Positions 7,786 to 15,254 of a stretch of 26,547 nucleotides of DNA are shown here, one piece after another (position 1 is the stretch's first letter; each line of letters starts with the position of its first letter). The notes under the pieces are model-generated. The model was not told the origin of the DNA and searched no databases. It was given only the letters and a program-made list of their open reading frames with translations. The DNA is taken from positions 1 to 26,547 of the forward strand of contig CBFCZV010000034.1 of assembly GCA_965602855.1 (NCBI GenBank). The letters are read 5' to 3'. The stretch comes from LH-M37 sp965602855 (GTDB lineage Bacteria; Pseudomonadota; Gammaproteobacteria; SZUA-229). Position numbers and translations under genes: made by a program.

Positions 7786-8263
7786 CGCATAATAAGGGCG
7801 GGCGTACGATGCTGCCAAAGACTCTGGTAGAGCCGTTGTGCATGCAACTTGAATGAGTCCGTGTATTCCATGAGCAGGCTCTCCAAAATGGTGTCGGCTT
7901 AGTTTATCTGCCTTATGCTTTGGAAATCAAGTATTCTAATGCGGGGCATGAGCTGGCATGGCAGTACGTATTCCCTGCCGCCAAACGGCGACTGATCCTC
8001 GGTCAGGGGTTATCCGAAGGCGCCACGTCGGCGCCCATGAGTTTTAGCGTGCTATTAAAGCTGCTGCTCGTCGTGCCAATATCAATAAGCTCGCTACGAG
8101 TCATTCTTTGCGGCATAGTTTCGTAACAAGTTTATTAGAGGATGGTTACGATATTCGAATCGTTCAGGAATTACTTGTCCACTCTGACGTTAAAACCACG
8201 ATGATCTACACCCACGTATAAAGCAAAGGCGGTCGTGGTGTTAAAAGCCCGTTGGATAATTAA
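7786..8263 (+). pseudogene. intI: Decayed integron integrase (IntI), C-terminal half
   Basis: Conceptual translation across lesions gives the C-terminal half of an integron tyrosine recombinase. Landmarks are TMLP then LVEPL (7809-7838), LPYALEIKY then WQYVFPA (the IntI-specific insert, 7908-7979), DPRSGVIRR (7994-8020), SHSLRHSF, DGYDIRIVQELL, HSDVKTTMIYTHV, and GGRGVKSPLD near the end. The box-II Arg, the His of HSDV and the Tyr nucleophile of MIYTHV are still readable. The box-I Arg and the whole N-terminus are gone. Lesions are TGA at 7854-7856, a frameshift near 7989-7993, TAG at 8045-8047 (from a Gln codon) and TAA at 8219-8221. The tail ends on TAA 8261-8263, overlapping the end of tatD. 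It is not functional. The family call is firm because of the IntI-specific insert. Confidence 0.88.
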
Positions 8264-9030
8264 AGTATAAATAGTGTTTTTGCATTTGCTGTTGTTTGTT
8301 GCGTTATTTCATTTTTAGTTTCATTTCTTAATTTGCATAACACATTCAATATTTCGATGAGATAAGACGGTTCATTACGCTCATGTTGATGGCTGGCATC
8401 GGGCTGGTCTGGGGCATCGGTTTCAATAAGTAATGAAGTGATTGGGATCTTGCTGGCGATGTTGCGTAATTTGTTAGCGCGGCTGTAGGTGATAGCGCCG
8501 CCGAGGCTGATGTAAAAACCCATCTCGATAAGTTGTAGTGCCTGTTCAAGGCTGCCAGAGTAGCTGTGTATCATGCCTTTTAGTTTAGGGCGTTTTTTTA
8601 GTTGCTGGATTACATCTTCGGTGGCGCGTACTGAGTGAATGACCACGGGTATGTTTTTGTTTAATGCGATATCCAGTTGTGCTTCAAAAAAATAAAGCTG
8701 CTTTGTTTTGTTGGCCTGTTCGGGGCGGTAGTCGAGGCCGCATTCACCGATGGCAACGCAGGGGTTATTGTCGATAAATTGTTCCAGTTTTTTCAGGTCA
8801 CTTTCATTGTGCTGATTGACCCAGTAGGGGTGCAGGCCGTAGCAGGGGTGCAGGCTTGTATTCTGATTGCACAGTGCTCGAATTTTTTCCCAGTTGTTAG
8901 TGGAGACGCCGGGGATAATGATGTCGCTGATGCCATTTTGACTTGCACGTTCTATGACTTGATCGCGATCCCTGTCGAAGTTGGCAAAGTCGAGGTGGCA
9001 GTGGGTATCGATGAGATAAGGTGCTGACAT
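8260..9030 (-). CDS. tatD: TatD-family metal-dependent hydrolase/DNase
   Basis: A 256-residue TIM-barrel metallohydrolase of the TatD family, cytoplasmic; members show 3'-5' DNase activity. Metal ligands are visible in order: His10 and His12 (DTHCHLD), Glu95 (AIGECGLD), His132 (VIHSV), His155 (MIHSYSG) and Asp205 (ETDAPD). The family usually has HCFSG at the fourth site; here it is HSYSG, keeping the ligand. The length is normal and the C-terminus (TTANAKTLF) looks complete. Its stop codon shares four bases with the dead integrase on the other strand. A terminator lies just upstream, so it probably has its own promoter. Which paralogue it is (TatD, YcfH or YjjV type) cannot be settled. Confidence 0.88.
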   Translation of the reverse strand: MSAPYLIDTHCHLDFANFDRDRDQVIERASQNGISDIIIPGVSTNNWEKIRALCNQNTSLHPCYGLHPYWVNQHNESDLKKLEQFIDNNPCVAIGECGLDYRPEQANKTKQLYFFEAQLDIALNKNIPVVIHSVRATEDVIQQLKKRPKLKGMIHSYSGSLEQALQLIEMGFYISLGGAITYSRANKLRNIASKIPITSLLIETDAPDQPDASHQHERNEPSYLIEILNVLCKLRNETKNEITQQTTANAKTLFIL

Positions 9031-9064
9031 GGCATAAGTGTACTACGGAAAATAACGTAGCCAT

Positions 9065-9094
9065 AAAAAAGACCAGCATTAAGCTGGCCTTTTA
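9065..9094 (-). terminator. Rho-independent terminator after prk
   Basis: Read on the minus strand, the RNA forms GGCCAGC (9089-9083), loop TTAAT, GCTGGTC (9077-9071), then a run of six T (9070-9065). One G-U pair forms only on this strand, which assigns it to the phosphoribulokinase transcript ending at 9116. The A-run before the stem on the other strand gives weak reverse potential. Confidence 0.75.
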
Positions 9095-9115
9095 ATTTCA
9101 CGAATGTGATTTAAT

Positions 9116-10000
9116 CTAGCGAGATTTTCTAGCCTTTTCTATCATCTCGTGAATGATGGGGGTCAGGATCAGTTCCATCGCTAGCCCCATTTTGCCACCG
9201 GGTACAACCAGTGTGTTGCGACGAGACATGAATGAGTTTGGAATCATGCTCAACAGGTAAGGGAAGTCTGTGTTGAATTTTTCAACGTCGCGGAAACGAA
9301 TAACGATGAAACTTTCGTCTGGTGTTGGAATATCACGAGCTATGAATGGGTTTGAAGTATCAACTGTAGCCACACGCTGGAAGTTAATGTCAGTGCGTGA
9401 GAACTGTGGTGTGATGTAATTGATGTAGTCCGGCATGCGGCGCATGATGGTATCTACAATTACTTCTTCTGAGTAACCGCGCTCTGCATTGTCACGGTGG
9501 ATTTTCTGGATCCACTCAAGGTTTACGCTGGGTACAACGCCGACTAGCAGGTCTACATGTTGGGCAACGTTAGCATCGTCAGAAACTACGCCGCCGTGCA
9601 GGCCTTCGTAGAACATTAAATCGGTGCTTGTTGGAATGTCTTCCCAGGGCGTGAATTGGCCTGGAGTCAAGCCTTCATAAGGTACGGCTTCTTCGTCGCT
9701 ATGCAAATAAAGACGACGTTGGCCGGTGCCCTTTTCCGCGTAGCTTTTGAACAGGCCTTCGAGTTTGTCGAACACGTTGGCGTCTGGGCCAAAGTGACTG
9801 AAATTGTGGTTGCCTTCAGTTTCGGCCTTGGTCATGGCTTCTTTCATGGCGGCACGATCATAGCGGTGGAAGCTATCACCTTCAATAACAACGGGGGCGA
9901 TGGACTCACGGGTAAAAATCTGCTCAAACGCATGTTTTACCGTAGATGTGCCTGCGCCTGATGAACCGGTAACGGCAACGATAGGATGTTTTTGAGACAT
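9116..10000 (-). CDS. prk: Phosphoribulokinase, class I (Calvin-cycle type)
   Basis: A 294-residue cytoplasmic kinase that phosphorylates ribulose 5-phosphate to ribulose 1,5-bisphosphate, the Rubisco substrate. The P-loop GSSGAGTS is at 12-19. Residues line up with the numbering of the well-studied proteobacterial enzyme: Arg31, Asp42 (catalytic base), His45 and Arg49 within EGDSFHRYDR. The MRRMPDYINYITPQFS and DTSNPF stretches are conserved in class I enzymes. The ribosome-binding site AGGAG (10011-10007) is seven bases upstream. No Rubisco or other cbb gene is in the window, so the gene stands alone with its own terminator. It is divergent from a SulP transporter across 276 bp. A uridine-kinase-like paralogue (PrkB) is the alternative; full conservation of the catalytic set favours Calvin-cycle use. 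Confidence 0.88.
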   Translation of the reverse strand: MSQKHPIVAVTGSSGAGTSTVKHAFEQIFTRESIAPVVIEGDSFHRYDRAAMKEAMTKAETEGNHNFSHFGPDANVFDKLEGLFKSYAEKGTGQRRLYLHSDEEAVPYEGLTPGQFTPWEDIPTSTDLMFYEGLHGGVVSDDANVAQHVDLLVGVVPSVNLEWIQKIHRDNAERGYSEEVIVDTIMRRMPDYINYITPQFSRTDINFQRVATVDTSNPFIARDIPTPDESFIVIRFRDVEKFNTDFPYLLSMIPNSFMSRRNTLVVPGGKMGLAMELILTPIIHEMIEKARKSR

Positions 10001-10178
10001 GGTGTGCTCCTGTTATATCTTAATAATTTGTATTTGGCGGCGGCGGTCGATCTATGCAGTTGCTTAAGCCTGCCCGTAAAAAGGACGCTATTGTACCTGT
10101 TTTTACTACCTCTTTGATAGAGGGTGGTGTGACTGTGTGTGGCTTATGTCAGTTTTGACTGCATTTTTGTAGGGTCAA

Positions 10179-10208
10179 TTGGGATTATTAAGCAGACCGT
10201 GATAAAAT
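10179..10208 (+). promoter_or_regulatory. Candidate promoter of the SulP gene
   Basis: TTGGGA (10179-10184) and TAAAAT (10203-10208) are 18 bp apart, with TG one base before the -10 (extended -10). The start of transcription would be near 10215, about 60 bases before the ATG. An inverted repeat CCGTGA/TCACGG (10197-10202 and 10220-10225) overlaps the -10 and the start, a plausible operator. The rest of the 276-bp gap shows no other clear element. Confidence 0.5.
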
Positions 10209-10276
10209 TCGCAGTTTTTTCACGGGACCTCAGTTGTTCTGTTGTTCGCTAACTTTATCTTGGATGCAGGTTAAAA

Positions 10277-12136
10277 ATGTTTGATATCAAGTCGTTGCTG
10301 TCTAATCCTCTTCGTTTGTTGCCCTTTATGTCATGGATCGGCAATTGTACAAAACCCAAAGTTTTACAGGCTGACATTATTGCCGGTATTACTGTGGCGC
10401 TGGTTCTGGTGCCTCAGTCGATGGCTTATGCACAGCTGGCGGGTCTGCCCCCTTACTATGGATTGTACGCATCATTCCTGCCTGGCATTGTTGCGGCTTT
10501 GTTTGGTTCTTCTCGTCAGTTGGCGACCGGCCCGGTAGCGGTGGTTTCGCTGATGACAGCGGCAGCACTGGAGCCTCTGGCTTTAACGCCTGAGCTGTAC
10601 GTGGCTTATGCCTTATCGTTGGCGCTGATGGTGGGAATATTCCAGCTGTCACTGGGTGTGTTGCGACTGGGCGTGCTGGTCGATTTTTTATCGCATCCAG
10701 TGGTGATTGGCTTTACCAATGCTGCGGCGATCATTATTGGCACTTCGCAGCTGAGCAAGATTTTCGGCGTGACTAATTTTGAAAAGGGCGAACATCAGTA
10801 CGAAACTATCTGGAATGTGATTGTGGCGGCGACCACCGATACGCATATGCTGACTTTGATGATGGGATTATTGGCGATTGGCATAATGGTGGTGCTGAAA
10901 AAAATCTCTGCCAAAATACCCAATGTGCTGATTGCGGTGGTGGTGACAACAGTCATTTCATGGGTCATGGGCTTTGCTGATAAGGGTGGCCGTGTTGTTG
11001 GTGAAGTGCCTGCGGGTATCACTATGCCCATGTTGCCCTCAGGTATTGAATGGGATGTTATTGTTCAGTTGATTAGTACGGCAATTGTTATCGGAATTAT
11101 TGGTTTTATGGAAGCGATATCGATTGCTAAGGCGATGGCGGCTCAAACTCGTCAACGTCTCAATCCTAATCAGGAACTGATTGGTCAGGGTTTGGGTAAT
11201 CTGGTTTCAGGTGTATTTCAGGGGTATGCGGTTTCCGGTTCGTTCTCACGTTCAGCGGTGAATATCAGCGCAGGTGCGATCACTGGTTTTTCATCGGTGG
11301 TAACTGGCGCGGTTGTTGGTATCACTTTGCTGTTTTTAACGCCTCTTCTTTATCATTTGCCGCAGGCCACGTTGGCGGCGGTAATTATGATGGCGGTGAT
11401 TAATTTGGTGAAAATTCGTCCGATTATCGATGCCTGGAAAGTGCAGCCACACGACGGTATTGTTGCGATTGTGACCTTCCTGTTGACGCTGATTGTTGCG
11501 CCTCACCTTGAAACCGGTATCGTAGTTGGTGTGATTTTGTCGCTGGGTCTGTTCCTGTTCCGCACCATGCGTCCACGTATTTCGGTGCTGTCACGCGATA
11601 TTGATGGCACGTTGCGCGATGCCGAAGTTCAGAAGCTGAAAACCTGTGACAATATTTCGGTGATCCGTTTTGATGGCCCGTTGTACTTTGCTAATACCGG
11701 TTTCTTTGTTGATACGATTCTCGATAGAGTGGCGAAGAAACCTGATCTAAAATTTGTGGTTATCGATGCTGAAGGCATTAATGAGGTCGATGCGACGGGT
11801 GAGGAAATGTTGCACGAGCTGGTAACGCGTCTTGATTCGCTAGGTATCGAGCTATTAATAGGTCGCGCCAAGAAACAGATTATGGATATTTTCAGACGAT
11901 CTGGATTTATCGATCATTTAGGTAAAGACAAGTTCTTCCGCCTGCGTACTCATGCTTTTAATTATGCCTGGGGCAAGCTGGAAGAGAATCACATGGATAC
12001 CTGCCCGATTCATGTCTCCAGTCCTTTGAGTGATGAAGAGGTTGAGGAAATTGCTGAGGCAGAGGCCGAAGTAGAGGCAACGATTTTACCCAAGGCTGGC
12101 AAATCTGAGGGTGAAGAGCAAAAGTCTGAAACTTAA
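10277..12136 (+). CDS. SulP-family anion transporter with STAS domain
   Basis: A 619-residue inner-membrane permease of the SulP/SLC26 family. About a dozen hydrophobic segments fill residues 34-430, with the family motif VPQSMAYAQLAGLPPYYGLYAS (45-66, abridged: PQSMAYA then GLYAS) and the conserved TGPVAVVS loop. A cytoplasmic STAS domain follows (about 450-560; IDAEGINEVDATG at 495-507). The tail is unusually acidic (586-619, Glu/Ala rich). Substrates in the family include sulfate, bicarbonate, C4-dicarboxylates and nitrate; sequence alone does not decide. Divergence from a Calvin-cycle kinase makes bicarbonate uptake an attractive inference, with sulfate as the default alternative. Its stop shares TTAA with trmB on the opposite strand. 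Confidence 0.9.
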   Translation: MFDIKSLLSNPLRLLPFMSWIGNCTKPKVLQADIIAGITVALVLVPQSMAYAQLAGLPPYYGLYASFLPGIVAALFGSSRQLATGPVAVVSLMTAAALEPLALTPELYVAYALSLALMVGIFQLSLGVLRLGVLVDFLSHPVVIGFTNAAAIIIGTSQLSKIFGVTNFEKGEHQYETIWNVIVAATTDTHMLTLMMGLLAIGIMVVLKKISAKIPNVLIAVVVTTVISWVMGFADKGGRVVGEVPAGITMPMLPSGIEWDVIVQLISTAIVIGIIGFMEAISIAKAMAAQTRQRLNPNQELIGQGLGNLVSGVFQGYAVSGSFSRSAVNISAGAITGFSSVVTGAVVGITLLFLTPLLYHLPQATLAAVIMMAVINLVKIRPIIDAWKVQPHDGIVAIVTFLLTLIVAPHLETGIVVGVILSLGLFLFRTMRPRISVLSRDIDGTLRDAEVQKLKTCDNISVIRFDGPLYFANTGFFVDTILDRVAKKPDLKFVVIDAEGINEVDATGEEMLHELVTRLDSLGIELLIGRAKKQIMDIFRRSGFIDHLGKDKFFRLRTHAFNYAWGKLEENHMDTCPIHVSSPLSDEEVEEIAEAEAEVEATILPKAGKSEGEEQKSET

Positions 12137-12831
12137 TCTTTTCTCTGGTAAACCATGTCCCAGACGCCGTGGCCCAGTTTCAGGCCGCGGCGTTCAAATT
12201 TAGTTTCAGGGCGCAGGCCTTTGGGTGAAACGAAGTGTTCTTCTCCTGCCACATTAAAAAAATGTATTTGTTGCTGCATGTTTTCCAGCATGTGCTCGGC
12301 ATAGTTCTCCCAGTCGGTCGCCATGTGAAAATGCCCGCCAATACGCAAATGCTTTCTAATGCTTTCGACGAAATCATCTTGCAGGATGCGCCGTTTGTGA
12401 TGGCGTTTTTTGTGCCAGGGATCGGGGAAAAATAACTGCACTCTGTCCAGCGCGCCTTCTGGAAGCTGGTTATTGAGTACTTCAATGGCATCGTGGCGCA
12501 TAACACGCAGATTGCTGATTCCCGCCTTCTGCGCACCCGCAATCAAAAGACCCACACCAGGGGTGTGAACTTCGATGCCGAGGAAATTACGCTCGGGATT
12601 GTCGATTGCCTGTTTCAGTAGCGATTCGCCGTTACCAAAGCCAATTTCTAGCGTGATAGGTGCGTTATTACCAAAGATTGCAGCAAGATCGAGTAATTTA
12701 TCGCTGTAATCAATACCGTAAGTTTGCCAGTGATTATCCAGTGCTCGTTGTTGTGAGACTGTTAATCGACCCGTGCGCAGTACAAAACTGCGAATCGGGC
12801 GGTGGTATTTTTCTCGAAGTTCTTCCGTCAC
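12133..12831 (-). CDS. trmB: tRNA (guanine-N7-)-methyltransferase
   Basis: A SAM-dependent enzyme that methylates N7 of G46 in the tRNA variable loop. Visible landmarks are IRSFVLRTGRLT near the N-terminus, the SAM site LEIGFGNGES, the GIEVHTPGVG strand, and the diagnostic FPDPWHKKRHHKRR followed by ATDWENYAEHML. The C-terminus GLKLGHGVWDMVY is complete. I placed the start at GTG 12831 (232 residues), seven bases after the thiG stop, consistent with translational coupling. A TTG at 12879 would add 16 residues overlapping thiG and fits the family N-terminus no better. Neither start has a good Shine-Dalgarno. The gene follows thiG in a minus-strand operon. Confidence 0.92.
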   Translation of the reverse strand: MTEELREKYHRPIRSFVLRTGRLTVSQQRALDNHWQTYGIDYSDKLLDLAAIFGNNAPITLEIGFGNGESLLKQAIDNPERNFLGIEVHTPGVGLLIAGAQKAGISNLRVMRHDAIEVLNNQLPEGALDRVQLFFPDPWHKKRHHKRRILQDDFVESIRKHLRIGGHFHMATDWENYAEHMLENMQQQIHFFNVAGEEHFVSPKGLRPETKFERRGLKLGHGVWDMVYQRKD

Positions 12832-12838
12832 GGCTTTA

Positions 12839-13645
12839 TTAAAAGAACAGGCCTTCGATAGGTGAAGAGGCAGAGGCAAAACGTTTTCTCGGCATACGAC
12901 CAGCTAGATAGGCTTCACGACCGGCTTCAATCGCTTTTTTCATGGCAGAAGCCATGAGTGGTGGATTCTGAGCGGCGGCAATCGCCGTGTTCATTAAAAT
13001 GCCGTCACAACCCAGTTCCATAGCAATGGCTGAGTCGGAAGCAGTACCGACACCCGCATCGACGATGATGGGTACATTGGCATTTTCAACGATGGTGAGA
13101 ATATTGTATGGATTGCGAATGCCCAGACCTGAACCGATGGGTGCGGCCAGTGGCATGACAGCTGCGCAGCCAATGTCTTCCAGGCGCTTGGCGATTAGCG
13201 GGTCATCGCTGGTGTAAACCATGACATCGAAGCCATCTTTAACCAGTATTTCAGCGGCTTCCAGCGTGGCGGTAATATCGGGGAACAGGGTTTTTTCGTC
13301 GCCCAGTACTTCTAGTTTGACCAGATTGTGACCGTCGAGCAGTTCACGTGCCATTTGACAGGTGCGAACAGCATCTTTGGTGGTGTAGCAACCGGCGGTA
13401 TTGGGTAACAGGGTGTATTGGTCGGGGGGCAGAATGTCGAGCAAATTAGGTTCATCGGGATTTTGGCCGATATTGGTGCGTCGGACTGCGATGGTGATAA
13501 TTTCGGCGCCACTAGTCTCAATGGCCTGTTTGGTTTCTTCATTATCCTTGTATTTGCCAGTGCCAACTAGAAGGCGAGACTGGTAGGTTTTACCGGCAAT
13601 GACCAGGGGTTTGTCGTTGATTGGGGCTGCTGTTTCTGTTGTCAT
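12839..13645 (-). CDS. thiG: Thiazole synthase ThiG
   Basis: A 268-residue TIM-barrel enzyme that builds the thiazole phosphate of thiamine from deoxyxylulose 5-phosphate, ThiS thiocarboxylate and dehydroglycine. Lys110 in LVKLEVLGD is the Schiff-base lysine. Phosphate-binding loops GSGLGIRNP (171-179) and DAGVGTASD (196-204), and the GILMNTAIA strand, are intact. Length is typical. It lies 51 bp downstream of thiS and just ahead of trmB on the same strand. ThiO, which supplies dehydroglycine by oxidising glycine, is encoded 1.4 kb away on the other strand, so the organism uses the aerobic route rather than ThiH. Confidence 0.96.
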   Translation of the reverse strand: MTTETAAPINDKPLVIAGKTYQSRLLVGTGKYKDNEETKQAIETSGAEIITIAVRRTNIGQNPDEPNLLDILPPDQYTLLPNTAGCYTTKDAVRTCQMARELLDGHNLVKLEVLGDEKTLFPDITATLEAAEILVKDGFDVMVYTSDDPLIAKRLEDIGCAAVMPLAAPIGSGLGIRNPYNILTIVENANVPIIVDAGVGTASDSAIAMELGCDGILMNTAIAAAQNPPLMASAMKKAIEAGREAYLAGRMPRKRFASASSPIEGLFF

Positions 13646-13696
13646 AGTGCTGTATCTGTCTGAGTGTATTTGATGGGTTATTTGGTTAACAGGGCT

Positions 13697-13897
13697 TTAT
13701 CCGCCGCCAATGGCCTGCACAATTTCTACTTTGTCATCCTGCTTGAGTGCGTAGCTAGCGTGTTCGCTACGAGGCACAATTTCCTGATTAACCTCGATAG
13801 CCAGTCGCTTATTCTCAAGATCAAGTAGTGAGATAAGTTGCTGTAGATTGAGGTTGTCTTCTAATGTTAGCTGTTCGCCGTTGATTACAATATTCAT
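13697..13897 (-). CDS. thiS: Sulfur-carrier protein ThiS
   Basis: A 66-residue ubiquitin-like sulfur carrier ending in the essential Gly-Gly (AIGGG), where ThiF adenylates and sulfur is loaded as a thiocarboxylate. The N-terminus MNIVINGE is standard, so I start at ATG 13897 rather than the in-frame GTG at 13915, which would add six unusual residues. No strong ribosome-binding site precedes either. It is the first gene of thiS-thiG-trmB. I checked the upstream region for a TPP riboswitch (CTGAGA and the downstream partner) and saw none. thiF and thiC are not in the window. Confidence 0.93.
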   Translation of the reverse strand: MNIVINGEQLTLEDNLNLQQLISLLDLENKRLAIEVNQEIVPRSEHASYALKQDDKVEIVQAIGGG

Positions 13898-14078
13898 GGG
13901 GAATGGATTGTACACGATTATGACTGCTTGAAAGAGGAGGTATCTGGCTTACAAGTTGATGATTTTCCGGTAGTTCATGTAAACTAGCGGCGGTATTGTG
14001 CTATATATTGATTTAATTACGGTATTTTATGGGAAATATCGATTTTGTGATGATTCTTAATTAGTGAGTTTTTGGTTA

Positions 14079-15143
14079 ATGATGAAAAAAGGAAAGCAGG
14101 GTTTTTTAACGGCGTGCGTGTTCTTTATATTGTATCTGCCAGCTATGGTATTGGCTGTAGAAGACAATCCTTTTGATAAAGGGAAAAGTGTAAATGTCGG
14201 CAGCGATAGTGAGTGGTTGATTAAAGATAAAACGGCTACTCGTTCGGGTTCTGGCGGGGGTGATTTTTATCATCTATTTTTTGATAGAAAACAATTACGC
14301 TTACGTATTACGGATGGCGCTGAAGATAGTGAAGCTTCTGCTAAAAAATTTCAGCATCTTGCGATTGAAGATGTAAAAGTGGATGGTAAGCGCCTGCCTG
14401 TCTTTCAATGGTGTTTGGGTAATCAGCAGAAGCACACGCGTTTTTTGGAGCAGGGGCTGAAGGTGAAAAAGGGTGTGTGTGGAAATGAGGGAGAAGTAGG
14501 TACCTTTACCATGCGATTGAATGCGGCTACTTTGGGCGTTTTAAAGAATAGCCAGACTTTAAGCTTTAAGATAAAACCTTTTCGTTCATCGTTAAATGTC
14601 AATTTTGATATTTCTGATTTTTCAGACATGGTTGTCAGCTTGAAGCCTAAAAAGTTGCCTGTTAAAGAACAGGCATTTCAAGCAGCAGTTGTTGAAAAAG
14701 TGATAGTGTCAGAAAAATGTTTGGCAAACCCTCCAAAGGATTTTGCAAAAATCAAATCTGTTGAATATTTGTGTAATGATGCCGCTGCAAAAAAAGAAGC
14801 TGAGACGAGCATTGCAGCTTTAGTCGTAAAAGAACGCAAGCAAGCTGCTGAACAAGAGCGAAAACGTAAGCAGGCGGCAGCGGCTGCGGCAAAAGCAAAA
14901 GCAGAAAAACAGGCCAAGGCGTTAGCTGATAAAAAAGCGGAAGAAGAGCGGATTGCGGCAGAGCAGGCCGCACTAGCCGAGGCGGAAGCTTCAAAACAGT
15001 TAATTAGTGCGGATATCACCAACAAAATGCTGGCAGTTTGTCAGAAGAAATGGGCTGTTGGAGAGCATCGTTGCTATTGTGAAAAATTTATTGAGCACGC
15101 GCCTGAGGGAATTTCATCTGATCCTTCCTGTGCGGCGCAATAG
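14079..15143 (+). CDS. Secreted protein with Ala/Lys/Glu coiled-coil, function unknown
   Basis: A 354-residue protein that I do not recognise. A signal peptide (residues 1-26, ending MVLA) points to the periplasm. Residues 40-190 look like a beta-rich globular domain with Cys112 and Cys134. Residues 235-308 form a long helix rich in Ala, Lys, Glu and Gln, like the TolA or TonB-type stalk. A small C-terminal module (318-351) has four cysteines, including RCYC. I chose ATG 14079, since an earlier GTG at 14064 would place charged and aromatic residues before the signal peptide; ATG 14082 is equally possible. It sits between the thiS operon and thiO without obvious link to thiamine, and is followed by its own terminator. 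Confidence 0.75.
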   Translation: MMKKGKQGFLTACVFFILYLPAMVLAVEDNPFDKGKSVNVGSDSEWLIKDKTATRSGSGGGDFYHLFFDRKQLRLRITDGAEDSEASAKKFQHLAIEDVKVDGKRLPVFQWCLGNQQKHTRFLEQGLKVKKGVCGNEGEVGTFTMRLNAATLGVLKNSQTLSFKIKPFRSSLNVNFDISDFSDMVVSLKPKKLPVKEQAFQAAVVEKVIVSEKCLANPPKDFAKIKSVEYLCNDAAAKKEAETSIAALVVKERKQAAEQERKRKQAAAAAAKAKAEKQAKALADKKAEEERIAAEQAALAEAEASKQLISADITNKMLAVCQKKWAVGEHRCYCEKFIEHAPEGISSDPSCAAQ

Positions 15144-15192
15144 TTGAAAATTTAGTTTTTATATTTCCTGTTTTTTATCATTATCATTTAAT

Positions 15193-15236
15193 AACGCTAT
15201 TGTGTGGCTCCGTTCGTACAATAGCGTTTTAATTTT
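15193..15236 (+). terminator. Terminator hairpin after the coiled-coil protein gene
   Basis: AACGCTATTGT (15193-15203) pairs perfectly over 11 bp with ACAATAGCGTT (15218-15228) across a 14-base loop, and is followed by a T-rich tract (15229-15238). The stem is only moderately GC-rich. It separates the secreted-protein gene from thiO and could work in both directions. Confidence 0.65.
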
Positions 15237-15254
15237 TCCTTAGTTAAATTTCTT

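Noticed and set aside
7920..8126. A 68-codon open frame as a stand-alone gene
   Set aside because: It is one frame of the broken integrase, beginning on an internal TTG and running out of frame after the lesion near 7990.
12832..12879. TTG start for trmB
   Set aside because: It would overlap thiG by 41 bases and add residues without family resemblance; kept only as an alternative.
13898..14063. TPP riboswitch ahead of thiS
   Set aside because: No CTGAGA-type core or its partner is visible on the minus strand, and the leader is short.
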